The notes below the pieces were generated by a model. It saw nothing but the letters and a program-made list of their open reading frames with translations, searched no databases and was not told the DNA's origin. This document shows, in pieces, positions 10,680 through 22,290 of a stretch of 64,000 bases of DNA. Origin of the DNA: Bathymodiolus brooksi (taxonomy: Eukaryota; Mollusca; Bivalvia; Mytilida; Modiolidae); assembly GCA_963680875.1 (NCBI GenBank), contig OY804590.1:24428640-24492639 (forward strand), written 5' to 3'. Each line of letters begins with the position of its first letter. Within the stretch, counting starts at the first letter, position 1. The position numbers and the translations under genes are program-made.

Positions 10680-12047
10680 CACTGGTATTAAACTGATGTT
10701 CGTAACTTTAGTTACCTACATCCCAACATGGCGGACACGGAAAATGGTAAATTAGAATATCCCTGTTTTCTCTTTATCAGTAGTGTTTATTAGTAAGTCC
10801 ATACGGTATGATTACAGGTGGGAATATTAGATAATCGAATGCATGCATAAAAATGACGAAACTCTTATGAGAACATTGAAATATTAACTTGAAAAAAATT
10901 GAAGGATGTACGTAACTCTTTGAAGTGATGTTCGTAACGTTAGAAAGATATTCAAAGAGATGTCCGTAACTGCAGATTTCCATAACTGTTAAATAATAAG
11001 AAGGTGTTTAATTGTTCGTTAAGAAACAGTTTGAGCTATTGAATCTAGTTTTTGCATGACTGATCAAATGATGGTCTTTCATTTTTAGTACTGGTTTTGG
11101 GTAGATTTTATCTTTATTTATCTGTATTTAGTACAATAGTCTAGCAAATTAATAATAAATTAATCTGGTTTCATTTCAGCATTAAAGGGAAATAATTAGA
11201 TGTGTCATTCTTAAAATACTTGATCTGGTGTGTCTATTTTTATTAAAATAAGCAGAAAACACGAAGGACAATTAATTTGGTAATAATTTACACATAGAAC
11301 TGTTAATTTACACACAAATATACTTTGTTAGAATTTATATATGAGACCCAGAATGGCCCTCATCGAATTTAATGATGATATCGGAGGTCGCCATCCATGG
11401 GAGGTCCTAAACACTCAAAGGTCGGAAGTCAAAACGCCCTATTGCAAGGTCGTAGTTTAAGAAAGACCCTTCTAGAGCACACAGTCCAAGACGAAATAGA
11501 AATATCAATATAATACTTACAACTACATATGTTGAATCGACTCCCGCTACCCTCATCTTTCGTTCATCTCACTCATTCATAACCCTCTCATCCTCCGCTC
11601 TGTATTTTTTTCCCCTCGTGCATTATATAATCTCTCCCATTTCTATTACCCTCTCTATCACTTCAGGGATGTTTTTCTTTGTTTTCAAATTTTATTTATT
11701 ACAAAAGCGTTGTTCTATAAATGTTTTAAACATGATTTTAGAAACACCAAACTTTAAAGTTACCAACATCATATTTGAAAGTTACGAACATCGTTCAAAA
11801 ATAATTCTACAGTTACTTACATCATTTGTATTTCTTAAAGTAGGTCTTGTGTCACATAGGAGAACTTACAGTTGACTTAGGCATATCACTACAGTTAATT
11901 GTTAAAATATCTATACATTTGAAATGACAATATTTGAAAATAAACTAAAAAAAAGAGAAAACAAGGATATTCTAATTTACCATTTTCCGTGTCCGCCATG
12001 TTGGGATGTAGGTAACTAAAGTTACGAACATCAGTTTAATACCAGTG
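10680..12047. mobile_element. Non-autonomous DNA transposon with 96-bp TIRs
   Basis: Termini 10680-10775 and 11952-12047 are inverted copies starting CACTGGTATTAAAC, with one mismatch seen. Flanks show an approximate 6-bp duplication (ATATTC on the left, ATATCC on the right). The right inverted-repeat arm at about 32395 seems to hold the empty version (CAATATCC). A 12-bp motif GATGTNCGTAAC occurs ten times in the terminal and subterminal zones, mostly forward on the left (10695, 10905, 10927, 10959) and reversed on the right (11759, 11781, 11812, 12021), with 10711 and 12005 opposite. No transposase frame inside. Long TIRs with subterminal repeats suit hAT- or Mutator-like elements; not decided. 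Confidence 0.85.
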
Positions 12048-12429
12048 ATATCCAGCCCATTCTTGGCTATCCTACATAAGCCACGGATACCGACCCAACA
12101 ACGACAGGCTCGTTTCAAGTGAAAAGCCAGAAGAAAACAGACAGAGCACTAGTCTCTGTGAGCGTATTCTGTCCACAATAGTGAATACCTACAGCAGTTA
12201 GCCGGTCGTAAAAACCTCAGTAACTAACATCCTTGGCAAACCCTTCTTGAACATTTTGGAATAACCTGATAATTGATTCGTCAATGGTCAGGCTTTGATT
12301 GTACTCATTAAATGATGCGTTGTTTCATATATGTGTGTCATCAGTAATTGTTTCTGCTTCCACATCAAAACCAAAATGAAAACTTTTACGGAGAGAAATA
12401 AATTGATCAGTAATATTCATTAACATAAT

Positions 12430-12790
12430 TTAACTTTCTCTGTTTCTGTTCTTCAATCAGTTTTGTCGAGTGCGGTATATCGTGGGTTCGAGCACCGGTC
12501 GGGTCAAACCAAAAACTATAACATTGGTATGTGTTGCTTCTTCGCTACAGCATTAAGGAAAAGGAGTAAAGACTGGTTGGCTTAGAATCAGGATAATGTG
12601 TCAGAGTGGGCGACATGTTTATCGTTGAACTGTTGTTTCAGTGAGCTGGCACTATAACAATCCAACTAAGCGTGTTGGTCTAGTACAAAGCGGACCTCAT
12701 CATTATTTCATTGAAAATTAACTTGTTTTCGCCATGATATAGCTGAAAAAATGCTGAGCTGGCGCGTTGCTATCAAGGAAGCTACTGAAC
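12430..12790 (+). mobile_element. SINE-like element, second type
   Basis: Contains GTGGGTTCGAGCACCGGTCG (B-box-like), GGTCAAACCAAAAACTATAA, a middle with GTTTCAGTGAGCTGGCACTA and the end CCATGATATAGCTGAAA. Related copies at 31655-31985 (reverse, the arm partner), 19975-20440 (reverse) and 21630-22290 (reverse). Confidence 0.6.
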
Positions 12791-12984
12791 CAAGGGTTCC
12801 TAGCGGTTAAGTTGAAGTAATCACCTTTGCGGTCGCCACCATGAATTACTCAGCCGTTACGGAATATTTCAGTTACAAATGACTACAGATATATTCCGTT
12901 TGTAGTATTCACAATCCGGTTCTTTCCTCTCTTTTTTATCACCGGCGTTGTAACTAGAGTAACACGACTTGCCGCATGTGGTGC

Positions 12985-13170
12985 AGGAATTGCTTACACT
13001 TCCGAAGCACCTGAATTAACCCCCGGTTTTTAGTGTGGTTCGTGTTGTTCAGTCTTTAGTTGTCTATGTAGTGTTTGTAGATCATTGTTTGTCCTTTTGT
13101 CCTTTTAATTTTGTTTACTGTATTTGTCTTTCCTTCTTCGGTTTACCCATTTTGTGTCTTCAAACTTTCT
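12985..13170 (+). repeat. Dispersed module B copy
   Basis: GTGCAGGAATTGCTTACACT, then GAAGCACCTGAATTAACCCC, GGTTTTTAGTGTGGTTCGTG and TCATTGTTTGTCCTTTTGTC. Other copies: 13925-14150, 22950-23160, 24380-24500 (reverse), 30400-30495 (reverse), 31310-31460 (reverse) and once per array unit (for example 33680-33840). At 13925-14405 module B is followed directly by module A, so the two may be parts of one longer interspersed repeat. Confidence 0.65.
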
Positions 13171-13924
13171 TTCAGCAACCCGAATGCTTTACAATCTGAT
13201 GGTTCAGTGGTCTAAAGATTTAGTAATCCGAAAGTTCAGTAGTGCGATAGTTTATTTCTCTGATGGTTTATTGGTTCGAAAATTACACAATTTACAAATT
13301 TTTCAACTATTCTTGTTATGGGTTAAGGCATAAATTGGTGATAAAAACAATATTCTAGAAAGAATCAGCAATCTGGATACGAAACAATTATACAATTATA
13401 CTATACGTCACAGGTAAAACAAACTCCAAGAACCATGGAATCGAACACCATGGCCATTTAGACAAAAAAAATTCTAGATTTTTAAATGTTTGTGTGACGA
13501 TTAATATTAGGTGCATGCATATTTGGCAATCTTTGAGACAGACATTTTGAACAAAATCAACATTGTTCATTCGGTGCAATCATTGTATTAGATAAAAGCA
13601 CATTTAGTATGATGTGTAATCCATTATATTTGGGGTATAATTCCTAGAATGCATTTTTGTTTTCAAGACAGTTAGCTGCCATTTACTTGATAAGTACAAG
13701 TTTCAACAAATCTTCAAAACATCATTATATATACAGGTACATGAGCTTCGGATGGATTTTATAACATGTTCACTTAATTCTACATTCGTTTTTGCTAATT
13801 GCATGGTGGGAGTTTGTCGTTTGTATAGAGTAGAATTCGTAAACTTTTCTCTATTCTTGATGTATATGTTCCGTATTCATACAGTATTGACAGACTTGTT
13901 AGTGACAAACTATCTGTATTTTAC

Positions 13925-14405
13925 TGGTGCCAATAGTGGAGCAGGAACTGCATATCCTTCCGGAGCACCTGAGTCCCTCCCCGGATTTTAGTGGGGTACG
14001 TCTTACTTAATCTTTATTTATATGTGTAATTCTTTGTAGATCGTTGTTTCTCTTTTTGCCCTCTTTCTTTTGGCCATTGTGTTGTCTGTCCTTCGATTTA
14101 CGGATTCTGATTACCCCTTTTGGTATGTTCAAATTCTTATTATTCTCATGTGCTTGTAGGAGGGCTCATATAATATGCATATTATTTATATTTGTTTGCG
14201 TATTATAAGTGGTATCAACCACGTCTTGACCTTCACATAGGTTCACCACCGTTTTTGGTGGGGTCGGTGTTGCACATCCTTTTAACTTTCTGTGTTATGT
14301 ATTTGTGGTTTGTTTGTCTTCGTCCTGTGTCTTGTGTGTCCAATGTTGCCAGTGGCTGTGGATTGTCCATTCTTGATTGCTCCTTCGGTTTTCTCTAACG
14401 TTTAT
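13925..14405 (+). repeat. Modules B and A in tandem
   Basis: Module B (GGAGCAGGAACTGCATATCC, TTTTAGTGGGGTACG) runs into a linker (GGAGGGCTCATATAATATGC) and then module A (GTTCACCACCGTTTTTGGTG, CCTTCGGTTTTCTCTAACGT). This is the longest joined copy in the window. The partner in the right arm is at 30120-30490. Confidence 0.65.
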
Positions 14406-15736
14406 TTTATGCATATACCCCTCAGCCTACATCTTAAACTATATATATTATATATTTGGGTATTTTGAATTGGCACAGCAGTAAATTTATTTAAGAATAG
14501 ATTGAAGATACTAAAAGGTACAGTTTGTACCCATATGAATACCGACTGTCTCTTAACAAACGCGTCCACCAAACAAAACAAATATGTTGTCAATCAAAAA
14601 CACTGAGCAATTTTATGTTTAAATACCCATTTTTGAATTGCCAATTAACTTAGCAAATATATGTGGTTGTTTCTTGTTTGCATATGTCATTTTCTTATTT
14701 GTCTGGCATAGTGATGACAGTATTTGTAAGATAAGTTTTCCTGCATTAATGATCTACAACAACAGCATTTTAACGTAATACTATCGCAGTGTTGGTTGTT
14801 TTTTTTTCTTTTTTTATGGGGGGGGGGGGGGGGGTAACATGGCGGATATATCTTTATTTTGTGATCACATTTATTTGTTGATTTACTACTAAAAGCCATG
14901 TTGTATATGCAATAACTAAAGTGATAAGTAAAAATCATCTCGTACTTTTTTTTTTCTCTGAAGCACTTCAGAATGTCAATCAAATATCCTGAAACTATGC
15001 AACAAGACTAGTGTTTTAATTTGACACAACAATATACTACTCCTACTATTCCTCATAATAGAATATTACATTTAAAAACAAAATGGAGGAACATGGCATA
15101 ATGACTATAGTTGCGCAGCTTCCTTTCTAAGGAATTATTATTATACAATTGTTCTTTTATAGACGAACGCAATATACCTTAAAAAAGTGAGACGTATATT
15201 GCAGTGACTTACTGTGTGTTTTTTAAGCTTTACGAACGAGGAAGACTAATGTGTATATCGTTTCCTTTTGCACAAAATATCTTAATTAACGTTTTTTACG
15301 ACAGGTATGCAAAAATGTATTTGGTGTATTGGAACCAGGTCAATGTAGCTATGTAAATCCCGAGGTTGTAGATATGCATGTTTTTTCTTGTTCCGAACAG
15401 ATAGATACGACACGATAGGACGAAGTGTATGATTTATAACATAAATGCATTCCCCACGAGCAAAAGGAATAACATATGTATGTTAACATCATCAATCTCT
15501 TCACAATTTCAACGTGACATGAGGCCTACCCATTTTTCATCGAATATTTTTTTTAATCATTTTTCTATATACCTTTTGTATGTATATTTGTAACTGTATT
15601 TTAATTCCAAAGCAAGACCATTGAAGCTTAGATACATTAATATGTTTATCTGCCCCCACAAGCTGTATTGGTGTATGATATAGATATTTCAGTTTTGACA
15701 ATTGAAGACATGCTCATATTGATGCCGTCATTCACA

Positions 15737-15897
15737 GACCTGCCGCAAGGCACTGACAAACTGCATTACATAATGTTGTATCGATTACACCTCGCCATGA
15801 ACGGGGTTCGAACTCCAACGTTAGTGGTGATAGGCACTGATTGGACGGGTAGTTGTAAATCCAACTACCATACGAACACGACCACGTCGGCCCCGTA
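15737..15897 (-). mobile_element. SINE-like element, 3'-truncated
   Basis: Minus-strand match to 24838-24985, including GGAGTTCGAACCCCGTTCAT and GATACAACATTATGT. The core and tail present in the right-arm copy are missing; the left arm resumes at TCATTCACAGACCTGCCG. Confidence 0.75.
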
Positions 15898-16109
15898 ACA
15901 GACAAGGAAATAGCAGATGAAATAGATAAAAAAAATACCACCTGTCGGAACAATGAAAAAATTAAATCGAAAAATCATAGAAAGAGGCAAAATCGACACT
16001 CCAATAAACATAAACATGGCCGCTCAATTGATATAAGCACTTCATTTTGTCCTTTTCATTTTGGTCATTGTATTGTTTTTTCTTCGATTTACAGCGGGGG
16101 GGGGGGGGG

Positions 16110-16366
16110 TGGCTTAATGAGTTAGGTCGTTGGATCTAACAGCTCATACAAGCCTATCACCAATACGGCGTGGGTTCGCGGCCAGCTTTGTAAATTACAA
16201 AAAGGGTGCACTCGACTCGCAGCCCCAAGTGATAAAGCTTACAAGTTGCTTGCCCAGGGTCGATGGTTCTCTCGGGTACTCCGGCATATTCCACCACTAA
16301 AACTGGTCGCCCTGATATAGCTGAAATACTGCTGTAAGTGGCGTTAAACACCAAAAATCAATCAAA
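16110..16366 (+). mobile_element. SINE-like element, third type
   Basis: Head GGCTTAATGAGTTAGGTCGT (A-box-like), GCGTGGGTTCGCGGCCAGC (B-box-like), core TCTCGGGTACTCCGGCATAT, tail GATATAGCTGAAATACTGCT and AGTGGCGTTAAACACCAAAA. The right-arm partner is 24075-24350 on the reverse strand, so the insertion predates or accompanied the duplication. Confidence 0.75.
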
Positions 16367-18280
16367 TCCATTTACAGCTTTTGATTACCTCTTTGGAATA
16401 TTCAGTCTATTCTTATAGAGTTTGTGGATGAAATGAGTTTGTACCAGTTGGATTTTAGAAGATGGCAATGACAAATTCGTTGGAACGTGAACATGTGATG
16501 TTAAGTCAAAATCTTAGAGAAGAAAAGGAATATCAGATATCATATAAAGGACTTATTTATGACTCTTTACAGCGACACTTCTCATCCATTTAAATGCGGT
16601 CGTCAGTGTTCTATTCACCAGTAGAAAACACTTGCATGAACGTATCATTTCACTAAGATGGGAGATTTGAGCCAATAAAACTAGTTCACCCGCGTCACTT
16701 TTTATTGAACTGTTTCTGTCAAGCCAGGGAACTAGTAGCCATATATGTATTTATTAGGAGTATGGTGTGGTATTTATTGTTGTTATTTTATTAGTAAACT
16801 TCAGTGATTCAGCTAGACACCGGTCTCTGAACATTTATCTACCTACTTCTTACTTTGTCCTTTGTCTACCTATTTCTTAAATTGTCCTGAAGAAGTTTAT
16901 AAAAAAATAGTTTAGACGTTGTGCATGGTATTGGAGACGTTTTCATTGTCAATCTGTGTATTGTTTGAATGGTTAAAAATGAGAAAGTCTTGACCCATTA
17001 AAACCAAATAAAGTAGAATATTTTGTGAATTTACATCAATGAACAACATATCATAATGATCAATATCCTTTGTACCTATATTTACCGACAATAGTCGGGC
17101 AAAGCAAATAGAGGATCACATATTTTGACCCTGTAGACCGGTAGCAGTTTTTCCACTTTTATGCGGCATAATCTAGATTTATGGAAATATACGAAGGAAA
17201 ATATTATAATTTTGGTACGAAAATAAAGTAAACTACATATGCTTTATGACGTCGTTTGATAAATGACGTAATCAGCGCCATTGAACGATCGAGTGGACCT
17301 TTTTTCGTCTGAGATACATGTAGACCACACAGAAGCACAAAGTCTAATTTCTGTATAGAAGAGAGGTGAGTCTGAAGAATTTAAACAAAAAGAAAGGTTA
17401 ACAAATTAGCTATATGCCACAGAATTGTTCAAATGCAAGTAAAGAAATTGTTTATACCCAGGAATTGTAAACCTGCCCCCGAGCGGATGATATTTCCTCA
17501 ATACACAACACGACTACCACATCGCTCACGGTGTCACAAAAGCTTTCATATTGACACCTGTAACACAGATATGTACAATATATCCGGAATTTTCACGAAT
17601 TTCATTGGGAATGAAATTAAATATTTTTATTTACTCTAAATGATATTTGTGTGTCTCTTATGAACGTGAAATCGGTGCCTTTATGACAACTTGTTCCAAT
17701 TGACACTGAAATTTGCATCTTGACCGTATCTGTTACACTATCAAAAATATGACGTTTTGTTCCGAAAATCTGTAGTTTTTTTTCATCGTTCCGGTGAATA
17801 AATATAGAATTTCGAGTAAATTAGCTTATAATCTTATTGACTTTTGTAAATTCCTCACAAAAGAGTACTTCAGTTTTCGATTTTATACCTATAACGCTAA
17901 AATTAACGATATTATAGCGAATGTTATGGTGTCTCCCTAAATGTCCCACTTCCTTTTTTTTTTAAATTTATGATGTGAATTTTGCCAACATTCTAAGAAA
18001 TCTTGTTTGTTTAAATAGAGTGTATAAAAGAACCATACTTTTGAAGTACATAAACCGAAATTCCTTTATTCGGAAATGTGCTTGGATCAAAATAGTTTTT
18101 GAATGATTGAAAAACTACGGCAAACACCCAACAATAAGATTGTCCAAACGATTAAATGTCGTTCCTATGTTATCATCTATGAAAAATCATTTGTTGATTA
18201 GAATAAATTAATTTGATCGCACTTTAAAAAATCGGTTATAGATCACTACCTAAATATGCACATATATATTATTATTACAG
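16367..18280. other. Spacer, no gene seen
   Basis: AT-rich single-copy-looking DNA. A weak SINE-head-like remnant (GGGAGATTTGAGCC, then CGTCACTTTTTATTGAACTG) near 16660-16720 resembles 24660-24700. The rest holds only short chance frames. Confidence 0.45.
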
Positions 18281-18742
18281 TGGGAGTCACTAGAACAACG
18301 AAGAGCCAAAGCAAGATCAACATTCATGTACAACTTAGTTGATGTCCATGCGGAAACTATTCTCACACCATCAGACAACAGAACCAGAGGTAATGTAGCC
18401 TACAGAACACTGTATACAAATGCTGATGTATATCGATATTCTTTCTTCCCGCGTACCAGCATCACCTGAAACACCATACCACCAACTCTACGTCAAGTCA
18501 ACACCTTTGAACAGTTCCAGGCAGGGTTAGGGTCCATCACCCTAACAGTGTTATCCCAGATGTAAATACGTTCATTCCGTTTTTAACTGTATATACGATT
18601 TGCTTTTAGCTGTACAGAAGGGACATGCGCGGAGAGTCAACACTCAATATAGAGTATTCTTCTGACGAGAAGAAGAAGAAGAAGAAGAAGAAGAAGAAGA
18701 AGAAGAAGAAGAAGAAGAAGAAGAAGAAGAAAAAGAAAAAGC
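18281..18742 (+). mobile_element. LINE 3' end with GAA tail
   Basis: The frame from 18281 gives WESLEQRRAKARSTFMYNLV, then LTPSDNRTRG and YRYSFFPRTSIT, the carboxy-terminal block seen in many CR1/RTE-like LINE reverse transcriptases. The expected Trp of the WNTLP motif is TGA at 18467-18469, followed in frame by NTIPPTL and QFQAGLGSIT. A short 3' UTR (ACTCAATATAGAGTATTCTT) leads into a GAA/AAG microsatellite of about 70 bp (18668-18742), probably the original simple-repeat tail. Only the last 90-100 codons survive. Confidence 0.8.
18668..18742. repeat. (GAA)n microsatellite
   Basis: About 24 GAA/AAG triplets ending in AAAAAGAAAAAG. It produces artificial poly-Lys and poly-Phe frames on the two strands. 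Confidence 0.95.
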
Positions 18743-19974
18743 GATTAAAAAGAATTCTTGGTACGCTAAAAAAAAATTCAATTTGGTGGGTTGGAGGATT
18801 CTTATTAGAATACACAACATACTTGTAGTACTTCGGACATTTCCTTAAAGAATTAAATGCAAGCGAGTGACATGTTTTCATTTGATTATTTCTTCCTATT
18901 GGCAATAATAGTGAAAAATCTAAATCATGCTGTGGAAGTGAAGATTTAAAATGTTCCTTCCTGTTTCATAACTTTGTACATTAGTTGCGAAAATTCGTTG
19001 AAGTATGTATCTTTTTAAAATTAAAGCAAATGTAAATTATCGTGAAAACTGGAACGACAAAATGAAAAATGACCGTAAAAAATTATTCTTATAAAATTAA
19101 ATCATTTTATTTGAAATGGCCTTAAGACCCTAGCATCGAAAATATAGCGAAATGCAAACTGGCTTAGTATGGCCTTAGCACTGAATATCCTTGATTGACG
19201 TAAAAATATGCTTCCGCTACCCTAACTTGATGATAGGTACAAAAGTTTATTCTACGATTCAACAAATTAGAGATGCAAAACGACGAGAGAGACAACGAAA
19301 ATGGAAACAGAAAATCGAAGAATCAAGAATCAAGAGAATTGTCAGTCTCTCTCTCGGCGGTTCGGAAAAGAAAGCAGATGGAAAATACAACAAAATTTAT
19401 AAAAGCGGAAGTAGAAAGAAAGACAAATGCAAGAGAAAGAAAACGGAGAAGTAGGACTATGACTAAGGAAATAAATGAGTTGCAAAAGTTACAAAAAAAA
19501 TATGCGTAGAAGGAAAACAGAAAAACAGCGTCGAAATAATTATCAAAGAATGTCCTACATACATTTTGATTAAACTGGCAATTGTCCTGAAGATTTCAAA
19601 GTCTAGTTGAAACACTGAACTTATGTAACTGTCTGTACTATTTTCTTTGCATTAATAAAACTCCTTTCGTAACGGAGATGTACTGTCCTAATATAAAGTA
19701 CATATCACTTTTAAAATCTTAAGAAGCTATTGATAAATCTAATTGAACGATATTGAAGTAAATGAACATGAGATAAACTGACATTTTATCCAAGTAGAAT
19801 GGCTTGTAGACATGTTTGTTTAAGGCACAACAAATGTATCTTAAAGTTTGCTTTGAAATCAATTTATTATAGTAATTTGCTTAAGTGTGCTTCCATTTGA
19901 ATATTTGTTTTTCCCAGAATTACAAATCAAGCGAAAAACATGTTGGTTAAAGTAAGCGATTGAATGAGTGATTG
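18743..19974. other. Spacer, no gene supported
   Basis: AT-rich. Between 19240 and 19510 the plus strand is purine-rich, opening two overlapping Lys/Arg/Glu-rich frames of 78 and 87 residues; composition alone explains them. Confidence 0.45.
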
Positions 19975-20440
19975 TTGTTTAACGCCAACTCGGCAATTTT
20001 CAGCTATATCATGGCGAGAACAAGTAAATTTTCAATGAGATGATGACGAGGTCCGCTTTACACTAGACCAACAAGCTTAGTTGGATGTTTATAGTGTTAG
20101 CTCACTGAAACAACCGTCCACGGATAGACAAGTCGCTCCACTCGGACACATTGTCCTGATTCCGGTCCAACCAGTCTTTGCTCATTCTCCTTAATGCTGC
20201 GTGTCTATAGCGGAGAAGCAGCAAATACCAATCTTATAGTCTTATGTTTGACCCGATCATGGCCCGAACTCACACTCGAGGCGAGCACGCTATAAATACC
20301 AATCTTATTGTCTTATGTTTGACCCGATCATGGCCCGAACTCACACTCGAGGCGAGCACGCTATAAATACCAATTTTATAGTCTTATGTTTGACCCGATC
20401 AGTGCCCGAACTCACACTCGAGGCGAGCACGCTAACTATT
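19975..20440 (-). mobile_element. SINE-like element (second type) with internal 71-bp triplication
   Basis: Starts GTTTAACGCCAACTCGGCAA, TTTTCAGCTATATCATGGCG (reversed tail and core) and passes through GCTCACTGAAACAACCGTCC to the head. The head segment ATACCAATCTTATAGTCTTA...CGAGCACGCTATAA is present three times, at 20225, 20296 and 20367 (period 71 bp). Confidence 0.75.
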
Positions 20441-20566
20441 ATAGCAGTAAAAAGGAACAACCAAATAGGGGTCTATCTAATTAAATAACGGTGATATATT
20501 CTCTTCACTTTTTTTTATGTATGAATTAGTATAAATCTATTCACAATAAAAAGATGTACAGGGAAG
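20441..20566. other. AT-rich spacer
   Basis: Nothing recognised. Confidence 0.4.
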
Positions 20567-20842
20567 CGAGTCAGAGATTATTTCCAATCAAAATGACGAT
20601 TCAGAAACAAAACAATACGCACAAAAAATTGTATGATACTAGAGTATAACCTTTTGTGTGGAAAATATCATGTTTTATGTTCTTATTCGTGAACTCAAAC
20701 GAAGAGTCAGAGATTATTTTTAATAACCAAAGTGACGATCCAGAAAAAAAACCAATATGCTCAATAAATTGTATGCTGGAACTAGAGTATAACTTTTGTG
20801 GAAAATATCATGTTTTATGTTTTTATTCGTAAACTCAAACGT
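20567..20842. repeat. Tandem duplication, period about 136 bp
   Basis: Two copies, at 20567 and 20703, share GAGTCAGAGATTATTT, ACTAGAGTATAAC, TTTTGTG and GGAAAATATCATGTTTTATG, ending at GTGAACTCAAACG and GTAAACTCAAACG. Small indels separate them. Confidence 0.85.
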
Positions 20843-20899
20843 TAACGAACATAATTATTTACATTGTACCTAATAAAACGCACCAACTATTATTATTAC

Positions 20900-21095
20900 G
20901 TCGTGGTCGTATAATAGTTGGATTTACAACTACCTATGTTATCAGTGCCTATCATTACTCAAGTTGTGAGTTCGAATCCCGCCCATGACGAGGTTTTCTC
21001 CGGGTACTCCGGTTTCCTCCACCATTATAAACTGACCGAAACTATATAACTGAAATAATAATGAAAGTGTTGTTACACCATAACCCTAACAGAGA
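20900..21095 (+). mobile_element. SINE-like element
   Basis: Head GTCGTGGTCGTATAATAGTTGG, B-box-like GTGAGTTCGAATCCCGCC, core TTCTCCGGGTACTCCGGTTT, tail GTGTTGTTACACCATAACCC. It lacks the ACATTATGTGATAAAG block between the head and the core that other copies have. Confidence 0.7.
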
Positions 21096-21629
21096 TGTAG
21101 GATTAATAGTGTTTATCATAACTGTCAGAAATTTCTCAGCTTTATAACGTGACGACAGGCTTAATGGGGAGCAATGGCTGAACGGTTATATCAACTGACT
21201 ATTCTATTCTACCACATAGCGACCACCTTGAACTAGCTGAAGAGTATGTCACAGTGGAGGTTTACTAACAAAACATAGATTAAAAGCCAAAAATGTTAAT
21301 AATATGTACAATTAATGGCAAGAAGAGCAAAAAAGTAAATATAACGTATATACAAGTAAATTATTGAGAATTAATACTGTAGTTTAGAAATGGAGGATTT
21401 GAAAGAGTCCAGTGATGTACTGTTGATTATGTCTTCCGGTAATTTGTTCCAGTCTGTTATTGTTCTTGGGACCTGCAGCCATGTGTAGGTGTTTGAAAAC
21501 CGTAACACTTGAAGTTGGTACAACGGCAGACATCATTGGTGTTGTAAAAAAAGTCATCAACCTTAACCAATTTTCCACACAGATCCCCAGAACAACAAAA
21601 TAAACATCCCCTAAAATTTCATATGGGGC
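21096..21629. other. Spacer, no gene supported
   Basis: A 114-residue minus-strand frame (21728-21384) is open, but it begins inside the neighbouring minisatellite and has no recognisable domain or splice context. Confidence 0.4.
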
Positions 21630-22290
21630 TGAGTGAGTGATTATTGTTAAACACCAAATGAGCAGTTTGTTAGCTACATCATGGGAAGAATAAGATACAT
21701 TTGTTATCATGGGGAGAACAAGATACATTTGTTATCATGGGGAGAACAAGATACATTTGTTATCATGGGGAGAACAAGATACATTTGTTATCATGGGGAG
21801 AACAAGATACATTTGTTTTGATGGGGAGAACAAGATACATTGTTATCATGGGGAAAACAAGATACATTTGTTATCATGGGGAGAACAAGATACATTTGTT
21901 ATCATGGGGAGAACAAGATATATTTGTTATCATGGGGAGAACAAGATTCATTTGTTATCATGGGGAGAACAAGATACATTTGTTATCATGGGGAGAACAA
22001 GATACATTTGTTATCATGGGGAGAACAAGATACATGTGTTATCATGGGGAGAACAAGATACATTTGATGAGATGATAATGATGTCTGCGTTGTTCTTGAC
22101 CAACACTCTGAGTTGGATTTTAATAGTGCTAGCTCACTGAAACAAGAGTCTGCCGTAAACATGTCCTTTCACACAGACACATTATTCTTCTTCAGAGCCA
22201 ACAATTCTTTGCCTTTACTTTTTAGTGCTGCTTAGCAGAGAAGCAATAAATACCAATGTTATAGTCTTTGGTTTGACCTGACCGGGGCTC
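21630..22290 (-). mobile_element. SINE-like element (second type) split by a minisatellite
   Basis: Matches 19975-20240: reversed tail GTTAAACACCAAATGAGCAG...TAGCTACATCATGGG, then after the minisatellite GATGAGATGATAATGATGTC, GCTAGCTCACTGAAACAAGA and the head with CCGGGGCTCGAACCCAGATC. The internal segment around ATCATGGCGAGAACAAG is the part that became amplified. Confidence 0.7.
21676..22066. repeat. 28-bp minisatellite, about 14 copies
   Basis: Unit GTTATCATGGGGAGAACAAG ATACATTT, highly uniform, with single-base variants (for example TTTTGATGGGG near 21818, a 27-bp copy near 21840, ATATATTT near 21915). Because 28 is not a multiple of three and the unit lacks plus-strand stops, all three plus frames stay open, giving overlapping repetitive frames of 75-143 residues. 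Confidence 0.97.

Larger units (their letters stand above)
12048..16366. repeat. Left arm of large inverted repeat
   Basis: Reverse-complement match to 24075-32402. Anchors: 12050-12130 with 32320-32400; 12480-12530 with 31920-31975; 13390-13610 with 30830-31050; 13925-14405 with 30120-30490; 15000-15300 with 25930-26235; 15600-15737 with 25478-25625; 15740-16020 with 24705-24980; 16040-16366 with 24075-24425. Relative to the right arm it lacks the Penelope-like element, about 500 bp next to 15737 and about 280 bp near 16025. It contains SINE-like copies and modules A and B but no gene. A run of about 17 G lies at 14817-14833 and another of about 15 at 16095-16109. Confidence 0.9.

Noticed and set aside
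18625..18828. Poly-lysine frame and its poly-phenylalanine antisense
   Set aside because: Translation of the GAA microsatellite.
19191..19509. Lys/Arg-rich overlapping frames
   Set aside because: Explained by purine-rich composition; two overlapping frames are equally open and neither shows a domain.
21701..22140. Repetitive protein frames of 124, 143 and 75 residues
   Set aside because: They are three frames of the same 28-bp minisatellite inside a SINE-like copy, with no gene context.
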